64,000 bases of DNA from Arenicellales bacterium. GTDB lineage: Bacteria > Pseudomonadota > Gammaproteobacteria > Arenicellales > JAJDZL01. Below are positions 1 through 8,910 of this stretch, piece after piece. The stretch lies in contig OX638343.1 in NCBI GenBank assembly GCA_951813075.1, forward strand, positions 310,001 through 374,000, given 5' to 3'. Under the pieces are notes generated by a model, which worked only from the letters and a program-made list of their open reading frames with translations, was not told the DNA's origin and did no database searches. The number at the start of each line of letters is the position of its first letter. Within the stretch, counting starts at the first letter, position 1. A program made the position numbers and the translations under genes.

Positions 1-29
1 TGCTGGTTCAAATCCGGCCCCCGCAACCA
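1..29 (+). tRNA. tRNA-fMet (initiator), 3' end only
   Basis: The window opens inside a tRNA. The T stem-loop is complete (five-base stem 2-6/14-18 around a TTCAAAT loop). It is followed by the acceptor 3' strand CCCCGCA, discriminator A and encoded CCA. This matches the 3' end of the E. coli initiator tRNA as I remember it, and the A just before the discriminator is where initiators carry the unpaired 1:72 position. The 5' two-thirds, including the anticodon, lie outside the window, so the isotype rests on the 3' end alone. Confidence 0.85.
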
Positions 30-32
30 AAT

Positions 33-68
33 AAACCGACAGCCTGAGATAAAGGTGTCGGTTTTTTT
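33..68 (+). terminator. Rho-independent terminator after tRNA-fMet
   Basis: A nine-base inverted repeat (AAACCGACA at 33-41, TGTCGGTTT at 56-64) encloses a 14-base loop and runs straight into seven T residues at 62-68. It starts four bases after the tRNA CCA end, so it is the expected intrinsic terminator of the tRNA transcript. Confidence 0.85.
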
Positions 69-97
69 GTTTTGGCTTTAAGCCACCAGCCTCACGG

Positions 98-285
98 TTA
101 TTGTTCCAAGCTACTGACGCAGTGCTGCTTCCATTCGGGCTGAATCCTGAATTCAAGTGCGGCGATCAGCCCGTCGCGATTGATTACGACGAGATCCCAG
201 AGTTTTGTGGGTCGGGGATAACCCGGCAGGGAAGCCTGTCTGGCCACAGTTTGTTTAACGGACGCGGTTTCGGGCATAGTCACGC
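98..285 (-). pseudogene. Fragment of an XhoI/PaeR7I-type restriction endonuclease
   Basis: The minus strand carries about 60 codons whose central part (LPGYPRPTKLWDLVV, then AALEF) closely resembles the catalytic core of PaeR7I/XhoI-type type II restriction enzymes. The family reads LPGYFRPTK-WDL and then ALE-K, the PD-(D/E)xK centre. Here the Asp of WDL and the Glu of ALEF remain, but the catalytic Lys is Arg and similarity stops immediately afterwards. The first 80 or so residues and the C-terminal half of a normal roughly 240-residue enzyme are missing or out of frame, and no methyltransferase is visible. It is a dead relic beside a tRNA gene, a common site for gene insertion. The assignment is from recalled family sequence. 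Confidence 0.6.
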
Positions 286-744
286 GCCTACCGCAGCTCG
301 ACTGGTTCGGGAGCCATACCTGAATCGGATTGACTTTATAAGCTCGATCCGATCAAGCATACCGCTCAGGAGGCCGTATAGCAGCCACGGCACCGAGATA
401 TTACCGCATTTTCGTCGGAATTAACCGTGATTTCGATGCGCTTCATGGGATTATCTATTTTCTGGATCGTACATCAGATCATACCGTACAGATAATACCT
501 GAGGCATAGGGATAGCGATACCAGCTGTAGTTTTCAAGATTATCAGGGTTTGGTGGGCGAGCATGTGTGAGACCAAGCCAGAATGAATTCTAAAGTAGAC
601 TGCTGACTACCGATGAGTTAGTTAAGACCGAGGTATGGGATCAGGAAAGAAACGGATCGCCGAATGGTCGAATTCAATCCTGATTTTCCATTTGAAATTT
701 ATTGCAGCTTTATGTTGGAACTTCCAGAAAACCCGTTGGTACTC
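286..744. other. Non-coding or decayed stretch
   Basis: I see no convincing gene. A plus-strand open frame covering 101-424 has no family resemblance, lies opposite the restriction-enzyme relic and has no ribosome binding site. The minus strand has only very short open frames, for example 26 codons at 366-446. The stretch looks like the degraded remainder of an inserted segment downstream of the tRNA. Confidence 0.4.
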
Positions 745-903
745 TCAGCCAATTTTCAATTTGAAGTGATGCGCCTCTTGATAAAGATCATGCGCCGGCG
801 CCAACCCCCACTCATCCATCCGCAACAACCAGTCTCTCATGACTTCAAACCAGTAATTTAATTCGCAAATCAGGCTGCCTGACTCCCAAAAGTAATCAAC
901 CAT
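745..903 (-). CDS. Possible small tryptophan-rich protein (52 aa)
   Basis: An ATG-initiated minus-strand frame of 52 codons encodes a protein rich in Trp, Tyr and acidic residues, starting MVDYFWESGSLICELNYWFE and ending in a basic KLKIG tail. Its composition looks more protein-like than a random frame. I do not recognise it, there is no strong Shine-Dalgarno sequence, and a plus-strand frame (664-861) overlaps it. It could be a genuine small protein or the tail of a decayed gene. It lies between the restriction-enzyme relic and the NUDIX gene, with no operon partner. Confidence 0.3.
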   Translation of the reverse strand: MVDYFWESGSLICELNYWFEVMRDWLLRMDEWGLAPAHDLYQEAHHFKLKIG

Positions 904-1036
904 TCCGATTGTGAGAATATTTGTCGTGTAAAATATTCAACGACCTTGTACCCCTGAGATTTCACTCCGCTGTTATCTATCAAGTGGGTTACGGGTTTTC
1001 TATTTTGTGCAGAACTCTGTCTGTGTAGTAGTGTTC

Positions 1037-1558
1037 ATGACTGAAGCTGAAGAGATATTTGATGTGGTAAACGAACAGGATCAGGTGATCGGTCGTCTGC
1101 CAAGATCCGAAGTTCATGCTCGCAATCTTCTGCATCGATCAGTCCACGCACTGGTTGTTGATCGCAAGCAACGCGTTTTTCTCCAACATCGAAGTGATGA
1201 TCGCGACTGCGATCCAAGCCTTTGGGATTCTTCGGTGGGTGGACATTTACAGGCAGGTGAAGAATACGATCACGCAATTATTCGTGAAACTCAAGAGGAA
1301 TTGGGTATTGAACTTGAAATCACTCCACCAAGACTATTCAAGTTGCAGGCAAGCCGAGAGACAGGCTATGAATTCTGTTGGATATATCGGGTGTGCGATG
1401 ACGGTCCGTTCCGACTTGATCCGAATGAGGCAACGGATGGAAGATGGTTCTCCAGTCAGGAAATTGATGACTGGATTTCCAAAGCGCCAGAAACAATCAC
1501 CAGTAGTTTTCGATTGATTTGGAAAAACTATAAAAACATTGAGTCAACCGATGACTAA
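1037..1558 (+). CDS. NUDIX hydrolase, isopentenyl-diphosphate-isomerase-like subgroup
   Basis: A cytosolic protein of about 173 residues with a textbook Nudix box at residues 69-91: G, five residues, E, seven residues, then RETQEELGI. The Glu residues bind the divalent metal used to hydrolyse a nucleoside-diphosphate-linked substrate. The N-terminal half (EIFDVVNEQDQVIGR, then HRSVHALVVD) is typical of the YfcD/IDI-like subgroup, whose natural substrates are mostly unknown. I chose the ATG at 1037; an in-frame upstream ATG at 1007 would add ten hydrophobic residues. The stop codon lies inside the start of the next gene (ATGACTAA overlap), so the two are translationally coupled. Confidence 0.85.
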   Translation: MTEAEEIFDVVNEQDQVIGRLPRSEVHARNLLHRSVHALVVDRKQRVFLQHRSDDRDCDPSLWDSSVGGHLQAGEEYDHAIIRETQEELGIELEITPPRLFKLQASRETGYEFCWIYRVCDDGPFRLDPNEATDGRWFSSQEIDDWISKAPETITSSFRLIWKNYKNIESTDD

Positions 1559-2249
1559 GCCACTAATTGGCGTTACCAGTTACGTTCGCAACGAAGAAAA
1601 TAGATTCACAATCCCAGCACGATATGTTGAGGCGGTTGAACGGGCGCATGGCATTCCCGCAGTTCTGACCCCGACAACAAAATCACCCGACGAAATCATC
1701 GACAAATTTGATGGGTTGGTGCTGACCGGTGGTGCGGATGTTGATCCTTCTGAATATGGCGGCCGCAACGACGAGTCGGTTTACGGCGTTGACCGGGAAC
1801 GAGATCAGTATGAACTTGCAATAGCGCGTACACTGATTGAGCGGTCAGTGCCACTACTGGCGATTTGTCGGGGCATCCAAGTCCTCAATGTTGCGCTCGG
1901 TGGCACCTTGGTCGAGCACATTCCAGATGAATTCGGAGAATCAGTTGTTCACAGAGACGAGAGAGTTGATCATGTCCTGCACTCCGTTTCGATTGACCCC
2001 GAATCCAGGTTGGCGAGTATCATCGGAGAGACCGAAATGGAATGCCCGTCTTACCACCATCAGAGTGTCAGAGATGTCGCACCGGAGTTTAGGGTATGTG
2101 CCAGATCGAACGATGGAGTGATCGAAGCGATTGAGTCAGATTGTTATCCAAGAGTGATTGCCGTTCAATGGCACCCTGAATACGTCGCGGACAAAGACCA
2201 AAACCAACAACGTCTGTTTGACCAATTAATCGCGTGGGCGGACAGCTGA
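1551..2249 (+). CDS. Class I glutamine amidotransferase, peptidase C26 (PuuD-like gamma-glutamyl hydrolase)
   Basis: The protein of 232 residues has the class I amidotransferase triad: nucleophile Cys106 in LAICRGIQ, and His208 and Glu210 in QWHPE. The family includes gamma-glutamyl-GABA hydrolase PuuD of putrescine breakdown and folate gamma-glutamyl hydrolases. The GGADVDP motif near residue 60 fits PuuD-like enzymes. The substrate cannot be fixed: no puuABC genes are adjacent, although polyamine-type genes occur further along. The ATG at 1551 is preferred over an in-frame TTG at 1539 because it overlaps the NUDIX stop by eight bases. It converges on avtA with a 54-base gap. Confidence 0.85.
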   Translation: MTKPLIGVTSYVRNEENRFTIPARYVEAVERAHGIPAVLTPTTKSPDEIIDKFDGLVLTGGADVDPSEYGGRNDESVYGVDRERDQYELAIARTLIERSVPLLAICRGIQVLNVALGGTLVEHIPDEFGESVVHRDERVDHVLHSVSIDPESRLASIIGETEMECPSYHHQSVRDVAPEFRVCARSNDGVIEAIESDCYPRVIAVQWHPEYVADKDQNQQRLFDQLIAWADS

Positions 2250-2303
2250 GTTTTCGACTGCCGAAGTATCTGTTCAATTATTTAACTCAGAAATCAAGTT
2301 AAG

Positions 2304-3587
2304 TCAACCAGCTGAAACTGCGAATTTGGTTTCTCGATAAGCACATCGTACTTCCTCCGCGATGATTTGTAGCCCTCTGTCGACAATCTCCGGGCGACCA
2401 GCATAGCTGATTCGAATGCATTCGTGGCGATGAGTCCATTCGCCCTCCAGTCCCGGAAAGAAAAAATTGCCCGGGACAACATAGACATCTCGCTTCTTCA
2501 GAATTTCATATAACTCGTTGTCCGAGATCGGCAACCCCGGAAACCAGAGCCAGACAAAAAATGCACCTTCCGGTTCGTGCAGCATATAGGGCAAGTCAGC
2601 GAAGTGAGTTTGTATCGAGGCGACAGTACTGCTCAGTGCGTTCTGATAATACGGGCGTATGATTTCACGGCTTAGTTCAAGAATCTTTCCATTCTTTACA
2701 GATTCGAGTGTGAGAAAGGAACCAAAATTTCCGCTAGCGAGTGTCATGATCGCGTTCGCGCAGGTAAATAGCTCAATCAACTCAGGTCTGGCGATGATGA
2801 TTCCAGTTCGAGTTCCTGGCAATCCCAGTTTCGAAAGACTCAGAATCAATATCATGTTCTCATTCCAATCGACCGTTGCATCGCGGAACACAATTGAAGG
2901 GAAGGGCAGTCCGTAGGCACCGTCGACGATAAGCGGAATGTCGTGCTTGTTTGCAAGCGCCATCAATTGACTCACTTCATCGTCAGTAACCACGTTACCT
3001 GTGGGATTGGTCGGTCTTGAGATGCATATGGAGGAGATCTCGTCGGAAATCTCAATATTCGCGAAATCGATTTCGTACTTGAACGTATGATCCGAGGTTG
3101 TCATGATGTTCGGACGAATGGAACGAAATCTGATCTCTGCTTCATCAGCTTCGTTGTAACCGATGTATTCAGGTGTCATGGGCAATAGGATCTGCTTTGG
3201 TTCGCCGTCAGGATATTGACCGGATAGCAGGCGAAACATGACCGTAAACGCCATCTGACTTCCGTTGGACACCGCAATATTCTCAGGCCCGACATCCCAA
3301 TCGAAGTTAGCCTTCAACAAGTCTGCCAGTGCGGCGACGAATCTATTCGAGCCTTGCGGTCCGGCATAGTCTCCGATCAGATGTTCAAATTCATCGGGAG
3401 TCTGCAGAATCTGTTCCATCTGATCACGAAAATATTGTTCAATCTCAGGAATATGAGCGGGATTTCCACCACCGAGCATATAAAGCGGTCGATCACCGGC
3501 AATTGCAGGCGCGTTGCCGAGATCTTTCATCAGGTTAATGATGCCGACTTCGTTATATATCCGGTCTGCCCAGGACGATAGATTCAT
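2304..3587 (-). CDS. avtA: Valine--pyruvate aminotransferase AvtA
   Basis: A PLP-dependent class I/II aminotransferase of 427 residues that interconverts valine plus pyruvate and 2-ketoisovalerate plus alanine. Colinear similarity to E. coli AvtA is clear throughout, including MLGGGNPAHIPE near residue 37, the SRPTNPTGNV segment at 190-199, the PLP-contacting Asp222/Tyr225 (VDGAYGLPFP) and the Schiff-base Lys253 in LSLSKLGLPGTRTG. Length is close to the E. coli enzyme. It stands alone on the minus strand, 55 bases from prc downstream of that gene, and may be co-transcribed with prc. Confidence 0.93.
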   Translation of the reverse strand: MNLSSWADRIYNEVGIINLMKDLGNAPAIAGDRPLYMLGGGNPAHIPEIEQYFRDQMEQILQTPDEFEHLIGDYAGPQGSNRFVAALADLLKANFDWDVGPENIAVSNGSQMAFTVMFRLLSGQYPDGEPKQILLPMTPEYIGYNEADEAEIRFRSIRPNIMTTSDHTFKYEIDFANIEISDEISSICISRPTNPTGNVVTDDEVSQLMALANKHDIPLIVDGAYGLPFPSIVFRDATVDWNENMILILSLSKLGLPGTRTGIIIARPELIELFTCANAIMTLASGNFGSFLTLESVKNGKILELSREIIRPYYQNALSSTVASIQTHFADLPYMLHEPEGAFFVWLWFPGLPISDNELYEILKKRDVYVVPGNFFFPGLEGEWTHRHECIRISYAGRPEIVDRGLQIIAEEVRCAYRETKFAVSAG

Positions 3588-3642
3588 GCGGTCTGCTGAT
3601 TATTGGTGAGAGAGCTGATGTCTAGTCAATGGAGTAATTTGG

Positions 3643-5769
3643 CTAGCTCGCTCGATTCTGAAAAACGATCAAATCCACCAGAATATTGAGCGCTTCGTCC
3701 CGATAGGTGTCTTTTATCAAGTCGGTGGGCACTGCATCCTCGCTTAACTCTTTTACTGCTTCCCAACCCATGGATAATCGCAGGTTGTTGAGGGCTTGGA
3801 GGTCGATCTCACGTTCGCTATGGAGTACAGATTCGCGTTTTTCCTTGTTCAAGTAAATTTTCGGTTGATTAATTCTTCGTTGATTGTTTCGTTCTCGTTC
3901 CACAAGGTATTCAACCACTGGATTCAATTCAGTGCGTTGCTGGCTGCGAGAATTCAGTCTCGACAGCAGCCCTCGTATTTTGGATGCGTTTTGCCACTCA
4001 ACGAATTTTCTGGCACGATTAATCTTGCCACCCGGAGTAGAGTTCTCGTACGATCGTTCACCTGCATCTTGCGCGAATTCGTTGGTAGCAAATGGTATGT
4101 CCGGCACGACTCCGTGATAGTGTGTGCTTTCCCCGTTGACACGGTAAAATCTAGCGGTCGACAGTTTTAATGTTCCGGCATTTTCGGTTTTGGCAACCTT
4201 GTCAAGCGGCCAGATTGTCTGCAGCATACCTTTACCGAATGTGGTTTCTCCTACGATCACGCCTCGACCATAGTCCTGTACTGCGCCAGCAAAAATTTCT
4301 GACCCGGAAGCACTTTGTCTGTCAACCAAGACAACCAGCGGGCCATCAAATGTAATTTTTCCGGTTGAGTCGAATCGAACTTCCAACTCTCCGTCTGTGG
4401 ATTTTACTTGCACAACCGGACCTGATTCGATAAAAAAGCTTGTAAGATCAACCGCTTCGCTCAGTGCTCCACCACCGTTGCCTCGAAGGTCCATCAGGAT
4501 TCCGTCAACTTGCTGATTATTCAGTTGCTCCAGTAGTAACGCGACGTCATTTGCAGAAGTTCGAACCGATTCCTGATTGTCATCGGGAAAAAGGGACGCG
4601 TAGAACGCTGGCAGTTCGATGATTCCCAACTGAAGCAATTGACCATCTTCAACGATTTCTACGGTAGATTTGCGGGCCATCTGATCTTCAATCTTCACTT
4701 TGTCGCGGATGATTGTAATTTCTACTGGCAGTGAACCCGGAAGGGCTTCCTGAGGAATAATTTTCAAGGTGACATACGTACCTTTCGGACCGCGGATCAG
4801 ATCAACGACGTTACTCAATCGCCAGCCGACGATGTCGTGAAATACATCGTTTTTACCCCTTACTGCAACAATACGATCTCCTTTTTTGATTAGACTGCTG
4901 CGTTCTGCCGGGCCACCGGTAATCAGTGAATGGACAACCGTAAATTCGTCCTCAAGCACGAGGACTGCGCCGATTCCTTCGATTTGCTGCGAGAGGGTGA
5001 TCTCGAGGTCCTCTGTGCTGTTCGAGGAAAAATACGCGGAATATGGATCAAGTTCCCGAAGGTAGGCATTGAGAAACAGCTCTGTTACATCGTCAGCCTT
5101 GTATTGAGAAACATTATTTAGACGTCTTTCGTACCGTGACTCCAGTACGTCACGGAATGTTTCCGAGTTACCTTCCAGCATCAGTGTCAGAATATCATCT
5201 TTGACCAGACGCTTCCACAACCAGTCATGATCTTCGTTGTTTTTAGGCCACTCGGCTTCGGACCGATCATTGACCAGTTCGTCTGAGAGGTCGAAGTTGA
5301 ATTTGTAGTCCAATATAGATGAGGCGTAAGACATTCGTTCCATGACTCTTTGCCGATAGCGTTCGAATATCTTGAAAACCTCAACAAGATTGCCTCTGAT
5401 CAGAAAGTCATCGAAATAGAGTTCATTTTGACGAAACTCGTCAACATCGGACTGGCGCAGGAAAACTTTTTTCGGATCTAAAGTAGTCAGGTAGCTGTCA
5501 AGAATGTCTGGGGATACCTTGTTGTCTATTTTCGGATGATTGTAGTGAAGCCCTTGGGCCATCTTTGCAGTAGCCATGGACGCGATTGCATGGTAATCGA
5601 CAGGAGTGAGCGATCCGGCCTGCGCAGATGCGGAATTCGTCTCAACTATCTGGAAAAACGCAATATAGGCAAAATAACCGATTAACAGACCGCCGAGCGC
5701 AAATTTTCCCAGGAGTCTCCGGTATCGGGAGATTCCAGTGCGCAATTTGATGCGGGCAGATCTATCCAT
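3643..5769 (-). CDS. prc: Carboxy-terminal processing protease Prc/Tsp
   Basis: A periplasmic, membrane-anchored tail-specific protease of 708 residues. It has a basic N-terminus and one hydrophobic segment at about 24-40 (signal anchor), an N-terminal domain, a PDZ domain around 260-345 and the S41 catalytic domain. The Ser-Lys dyad is Ser488 (RQSASGSEIF) and Lys513 (TTFGKGMLQ), with Asp499 at the same spacing as in E. coli Prc. A C-terminal helical extension follows, as in the E. coli protein. Known members trim lipoprotein and peptidoglycan-hydrolase substrates in the periplasm. Its start overlaps the end of the ChaC-like gene by eight bases, so it is in that operon. Confidence 0.95.
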   Translation of the reverse strand: MDRSARIKLRTGISRYRRLLGKFALGGLLIGYFAYIAFFQIVETNSASAQAGSLTPVDYHAIASMATAKMAQGLHYNHPKIDNKVSPDILDSYLTTLDPKKVFLRQSDVDEFRQNELYFDDFLIRGNLVEVFKIFERYRQRVMERMSYASSILDYKFNFDLSDELVNDRSEAEWPKNNEDHDWLWKRLVKDDILTLMLEGNSETFRDVLESRYERRLNNVSQYKADDVTELFLNAYLRELDPYSAYFSSNSTEDLEITLSQQIEGIGAVLVLEDEFTVVHSLITGGPAERSSLIKKGDRIVAVRGKNDVFHDIVGWRLSNVVDLIRGPKGTYVTLKIIPQEALPGSLPVEITIIRDKVKIEDQMARKSTVEIVEDGQLLQLGIIELPAFYASLFPDDNQESVRTSANDVALLLEQLNNQQVDGILMDLRGNGGGALSEAVDLTSFFIESGPVVQVKSTDGELEVRFDSTGKITFDGPLVVLVDRQSASGSEIFAGAVQDYGRGVIVGETTFGKGMLQTIWPLDKVAKTENAGTLKLSTARFYRVNGESTHYHGVVPDIPFATNEFAQDAGERSYENSTPGGKINRARKFVEWQNASKIRGLLSRLNSRSQQRTELNPVVEYLVERERNNQRRINQPKIYLNKEKRESVLHSEREIDLQALNNLRLSMGWEAVKELSEDAVPTDLIKDTYRDEALNILVDLIVFQNRAS

Positions 5770-6382
5770 GATTCAATCTTGAGTTCTTTGCGAACTGTGC
5801 CGACGCGAGTCTTCCGACATTACTGAGTTCGCGATCGCGAATTCCAAATTCCTCCAGAACCTTGATCGTGGAAATGACGTAGTCGAGATTCGGACCTCTT
5901 TGTCCGTGAGCGCTGGCGACGATTCCGGCTATCTGATCCGGCGTGAGATTCGTTACATACGCAGGATGCTGGCGCTTAACGACAAATACAATCGCGTCGA
6001 CACAGCGCCCATCATCAAGATTGACTGTTCGAATGAATGGATCGTAAGCATCGTTAAGCATTTCTCGGTCCTGAAGATAACTGGTTATCTCGCGTTGACG
6101 GGCAACCTCAAGCTGATAACACATGCCCGTACATGACCCGCCACGGTCCAGCCCAAAAACCAGCCCTGGTTTGGAATCTGTTCCGCGATAGCGAACCGAT
6201 CGAAGGCATAGCGAACGGTGATAACCGTATATTCTGCCGCGCCGGGCTTCATTGTAGGGGAATCCCGGGTTCCACATCAACGATCCGTAGCCGAATACCC
6301 AAAGATTGATTTTGGGCAGACTCAATCGTTCATATATTGACTGCTCAGCTGACACCAATGGTTCCCGAAATACTGCGTTCAT
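5762..6382 (-). CDS. ChaC-like gamma-glutamylcyclotransferase
   Basis: A 206-residue cytosolic enzyme of the ChaC/GCG family, which cleaves glutathione to 5-oxoproline and Cys-Gly. The substrate loop GYGSLMW is at residues 31-37, and the probable catalytic Glu107 sits in LQDREM, matching the REM motif of characterised ChaC proteins. YRGTDSKPGLVFGL is also typical. I start at the ATG preceded by GAGG six bases upstream; a TTG four codons earlier is possible. It overlaps the upstream alcohol dehydrogenase by 38 bases and the downstream prc by eight, so the three look like one transcript. Confidence 0.88.
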   Translation of the reverse strand: MNAVFREPLVSAEQSIYERLSLPKINLWVFGYGSLMWNPGFPYNEARRGRIYGYHRSLCLRSVRYRGTDSKPGLVFGLDRGGSCTGMCYQLEVARQREITSYLQDREMLNDAYDPFIRTVNLDDGRCVDAIVFVVKRQHPAYVTNLTPDQIAGIVASAHGQRGPNLDYVISTIKVLEEFGIRDRELSNVGRLASAQFAKNSRLNHG

Positions 6383-7529
6383 ACAGATCCTCAAAAAAAA
6401 CCTGTGTCATCTTGATCGGATTGGTAGATGTCGATGGATCCAACATAGCCATCTTGGAAAATAGGGTGACATTCTCTTCTGATACGCCGAGTTCGGACAA
6501 CGTATGTGGAATCCCAATTCTATCTCGCAACTCCAAAACCCAGAGGACTACTGATTCCGGTGATGGGTTCGGAAGATCCAGATAGCGCGCCAGTGCAGTT
6601 AGCCGATCATCAATCGCGTCGGTGTTGAATTCAAGCACGTAAGGCATGACGACTGCGTTCGTCGTACCATGATGAGTACCCAGAATCGAACCACAAGGAT
6701 GACTGAGGCTGTGCATTGCACCAAGTCCTTTTTGAAAGGCGGTGGCGCCCATGGAGGATGCAACCTGCATCTGTGATCTCGCTTCCAGGTTCGCACCATC
6801 GCGGCAGGCAATTTCCAACCAGTCTCTGATCAGGCGCATGCCCTCGACGGCAATACCTTGGGCGAGTGGATGATAGACCGGACTACAGTAGGCTTCAAGG
6901 TTGTGCGACAGCGCATCCATTCCAACGCCGGCGGTTAGCAGGGCTGGCAGTCCGACGGTGACTTCGGGGTCAAGGATGACGCAAACTGGCAGCATTTTGG
7001 GATGAAAAATGATCTTTTTCGTCTGATCCGAAGCATCTGTAATGACTGAGGCACGACCGACCTCGGAGCCGGTACCGGAGGTGGTCGGAATTGCAATCGT
7101 TGGGACAATTGCGTCGGAATCTGCTCGTGTATACCAGTCCTCTCGATCCTCGAAATCCCATATCGGACGAGTCTGTCCAACCATCAGGGCGACCGCTTTG
7201 CCAACATCCAGTGCGCTTCCGCCGCCAAGTGCGATCACGCCATCGTGATTGCCGGATTTGAATGTCTGGACACCCTGCTCAACATTGCCTTCAATAGGGT
7301 TGGGTTGCAGATTCGAAAAGATCGTGCAGTTTTCAAGATTCGAACTGCACAGATCGAAAATCTGCTGGACCATCGGCAGGTTGACAAGTCCGGGATCAGT
7401 AACGAGCAACGGACTATTGATTCCAAATTCCCGACAGATATCACAAATCTCCTCAATGCGTCCCTGTCCGAACCGCATTGCGGTCGGGTAGTTCCAATTG
7501 TTGGTGTGAGAACTTGTTCGATAGGTCAT
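6345..7529 (-). CDS. Iron-containing (class III) alcohol dehydrogenase
   Basis: A 394-residue NAD(P)-dependent dehydrogenase. It has the GGGSALDVGKAVA nucleotide-binding signature near residue 105, the TSGTGSEVG segment, and metal-ligand motifs GMDALSHNLEAY and AMHSLSHPCGSILGTHHG, which provide the Asp and three His ligands. The family oxidises primary alcohols or 4-hydroxy/2-hydroxy acids; the substrate is unknown here. It is first in a three-gene minus-strand run with chaC-like and prc. It diverges from the lar operon across 190 bases, so a link to hydroxyacid metabolism is possible but unproven. Confidence 0.88.
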   Translation of the reverse strand: MTYRTSSHTNNWNYPTAMRFGQGRIEEICDICREFGINSPLLVTDPGLVNLPMVQQIFDLCSSNLENCTIFSNLQPNPIEGNVEQGVQTFKSGNHDGVIALGGGSALDVGKAVALMVGQTRPIWDFEDREDWYTRADSDAIVPTIAIPTTSGTGSEVGRASVITDASDQTKKIIFHPKMLPVCVILDPEVTVGLPALLTAGVGMDALSHNLEAYCSPVYHPLAQGIAVEGMRLIRDWLEIACRDGANLEARSQMQVASSMGATAFQKGLGAMHSLSHPCGSILGTHHGTTNAVVMPYVLEFNTDAIDDRLTALARYLDLPNPSPESVVLWVLELRDRIGIPHTLSELGVSEENVTLFSKMAMLDPSTSTNPIKMTQVFFEDLYERSISGTIGVS

Positions 7530-7719
7530 GTGTTCAACAATCTGTTGGCTTCAATTGCAAAGGTCTGGTTGATGGCTGATTTGTTGCCTACATTATAGAG
7601 ATTTGCAATCTGATCAGACATTGATGATTATTTCGTCGAAGGTTTTCAAATTCCAATAATTCAGACAATATCAGTATCATTGTGTTGCAATATGACAAAC
7701 TGAAGAATTACCCTGAGTC
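7530..7719. promoter_or_regulatory. Divergent intergenic region between alcohol dehydrogenase and larC
   Basis: A 190-base AT-rich gap separates two divergent transcription units and must hold both promoters. I could not identify a convincing -35/-10 pair or a strong palindrome, so no precise site is given. Confidence 0.35.
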
Positions 7720-8910
7720 GTGCATATACACATTAATCCCATCGGTGGGATAGCAGGTGACATGTTCGTAGCTGCCGTGCTTGATCTTGCCCCTGAACTT
7801 GAAGCTCCTATGCTTGCCATGTTACATCGTCTGAAATTGTCGGATGATGTCAAGATTGATGTAAAGACCCATCATGATTCAATCATGGTTGGGAAAAAAT
7901 TCAAGGTTGACGAATCATGCTCGATTCATCACCATACCGGATACCGCGATATTCAGAATCACATCGCTAACGCGGAAATACCTGAGGATGCACGAGCGCT
8001 CTCGCATCGAATTCTTGAATTATTGGCTGAAGCAGAAGCCGCGGTACACGGTACTGACCTGGATAACGTAGTACTGCATGAAGTGGGGTCGGTCGATTCA
8101 CTGGTCGATATCGTCTGTTCTGCTTATTTGATTGATTCGCTCGGTGATGTCACCTGGTCATGTGATCCGTTGCCTTCGGGGGGTGGATTTGTTTCGACCA
8201 GGCACGGAGACCTACCACTGCCAGTTCCGGCTGTAGCACAGCTTCTGACCGGTTGTCCGCTGTTTGACGATGGCAGGAAAGGAGAGCGGGTAACGCCTAC
8301 AGGCGGGGCGATTCTGAGAGCCATCAATCCCGAATTCAATGGACACAGAGCCACCATGATACTCAGTGGTACAGGAATTGGATTTGGCTCGGCTTTGTTT
8401 GAAGGTATCAGTAATGTGGTAAGACTTCTCTCGTATACAGCGGTCCAAAGTGAATCGCGAGATGAGAGAATTTCGATGCTTGAATTTGAGGTTGATGACC
8501 AGACTCCAGAGGATCTCGCAATCGGATTGGACAGAATACGAGCATGTGAAGGTGTATTGGATGTATTGCAGATTCCTGCCTTTGGCAAGAAAGGTCGTAT
8601 GACTTCGCATGTCCAGGTATTGGGAAAGACTGGACATATTGAAAAGATCGCTTTGTGTTGCCTTGCGGAAACAGCAACATTGGGAGTTCGGTATCAGGTA
8701 GTTGATCGAAAGGTAATCGCCCGGCATGCACACAATCATCAGCAGGATGACGGACAGGTGCCGACCAAAATCGCGAGGCGACCTGATGGTTCGGAAACTG
8801 CGAAAGTAGAAGCTGAATATCTATCGGAAGTTGGAAATTACAGGGAGCGAAAAACAGTGAGACAAAAGATTGAAATTGAGGCCGAGAATCGGCAAAATGA
8901 ATCTGATTGA
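7720..8910 (+). CDS. larC: Nickel insertion protein LarC (pyridinium thioacid mononucleotide nickel chelatase)
   Basis: LarC inserts nickel into the pyridinium bis-thiocarboxylic mononucleotide to finish the nickel-pincer nucleotide (NPN) cofactor of lactate racemase. This 396-residue protein starts with the family signature IHINPIGGIAGDMFVAA. It has a His-rich patch near residues 66-76 (SCSIHHHTGY), VLHEVGSVDSLVDIV and VTPTGGAIL. Here it is one uninterrupted frame, unlike Lactiplantibacillus plantarum where larC1/larC2 are joined by frameshifting. GTG at 7720 is the only start: an in-frame stop lies two codons upstream. It is first in larC-larE-larB-larA, and its end overlaps larE. Confidence 0.93.
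   Translation: MHIHINPIGGIAGDMFVAAVLDLAPELEAPMLAMLHRLKLSDDVKIDVKTHHDSIMVGKKFKVDESCSIHHHTGYRDIQNHIANAEIPEDARALSHRILELLAEAEAAVHGTDLDNVVLHEVGSVDSLVDIVCSAYLIDSLGDVTWSCDPLPSGGGFVSTRHGDLPLPVPAVAQLLTGCPLFDDGRKGERVTPTGGAILRAINPEFNGHRATMILSGTGIGFGSALFEGISNVVRLLSYTAVQSESRDERISMLEFEVDDQTPEDLAIGLDRIRACEGVLDVLQIPAFGKKGRMTSHVQVLGKTGHIEKIALCCLAETATLGVRYQVVDRKVIARHAHNHQQDDGQVPTKIARRPDGSETAKVEAEYLSEVGNYRERKTVRQKIEIEAENRQNESD

Noticed and set aside
101..424. Plus-strand open frame of 107 codons after the tRNA terminator
   Set aside because: No recognisable family or ribosome binding site, and it is antisense to the better-supported restriction-enzyme relic.
2250..2303. Terminator hairpin between the amidotransferase gene and avtA
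   Set aside because: Only a six-base AT-rich inverted repeat (TTAACT/AGTTAA) without a T-run is present.
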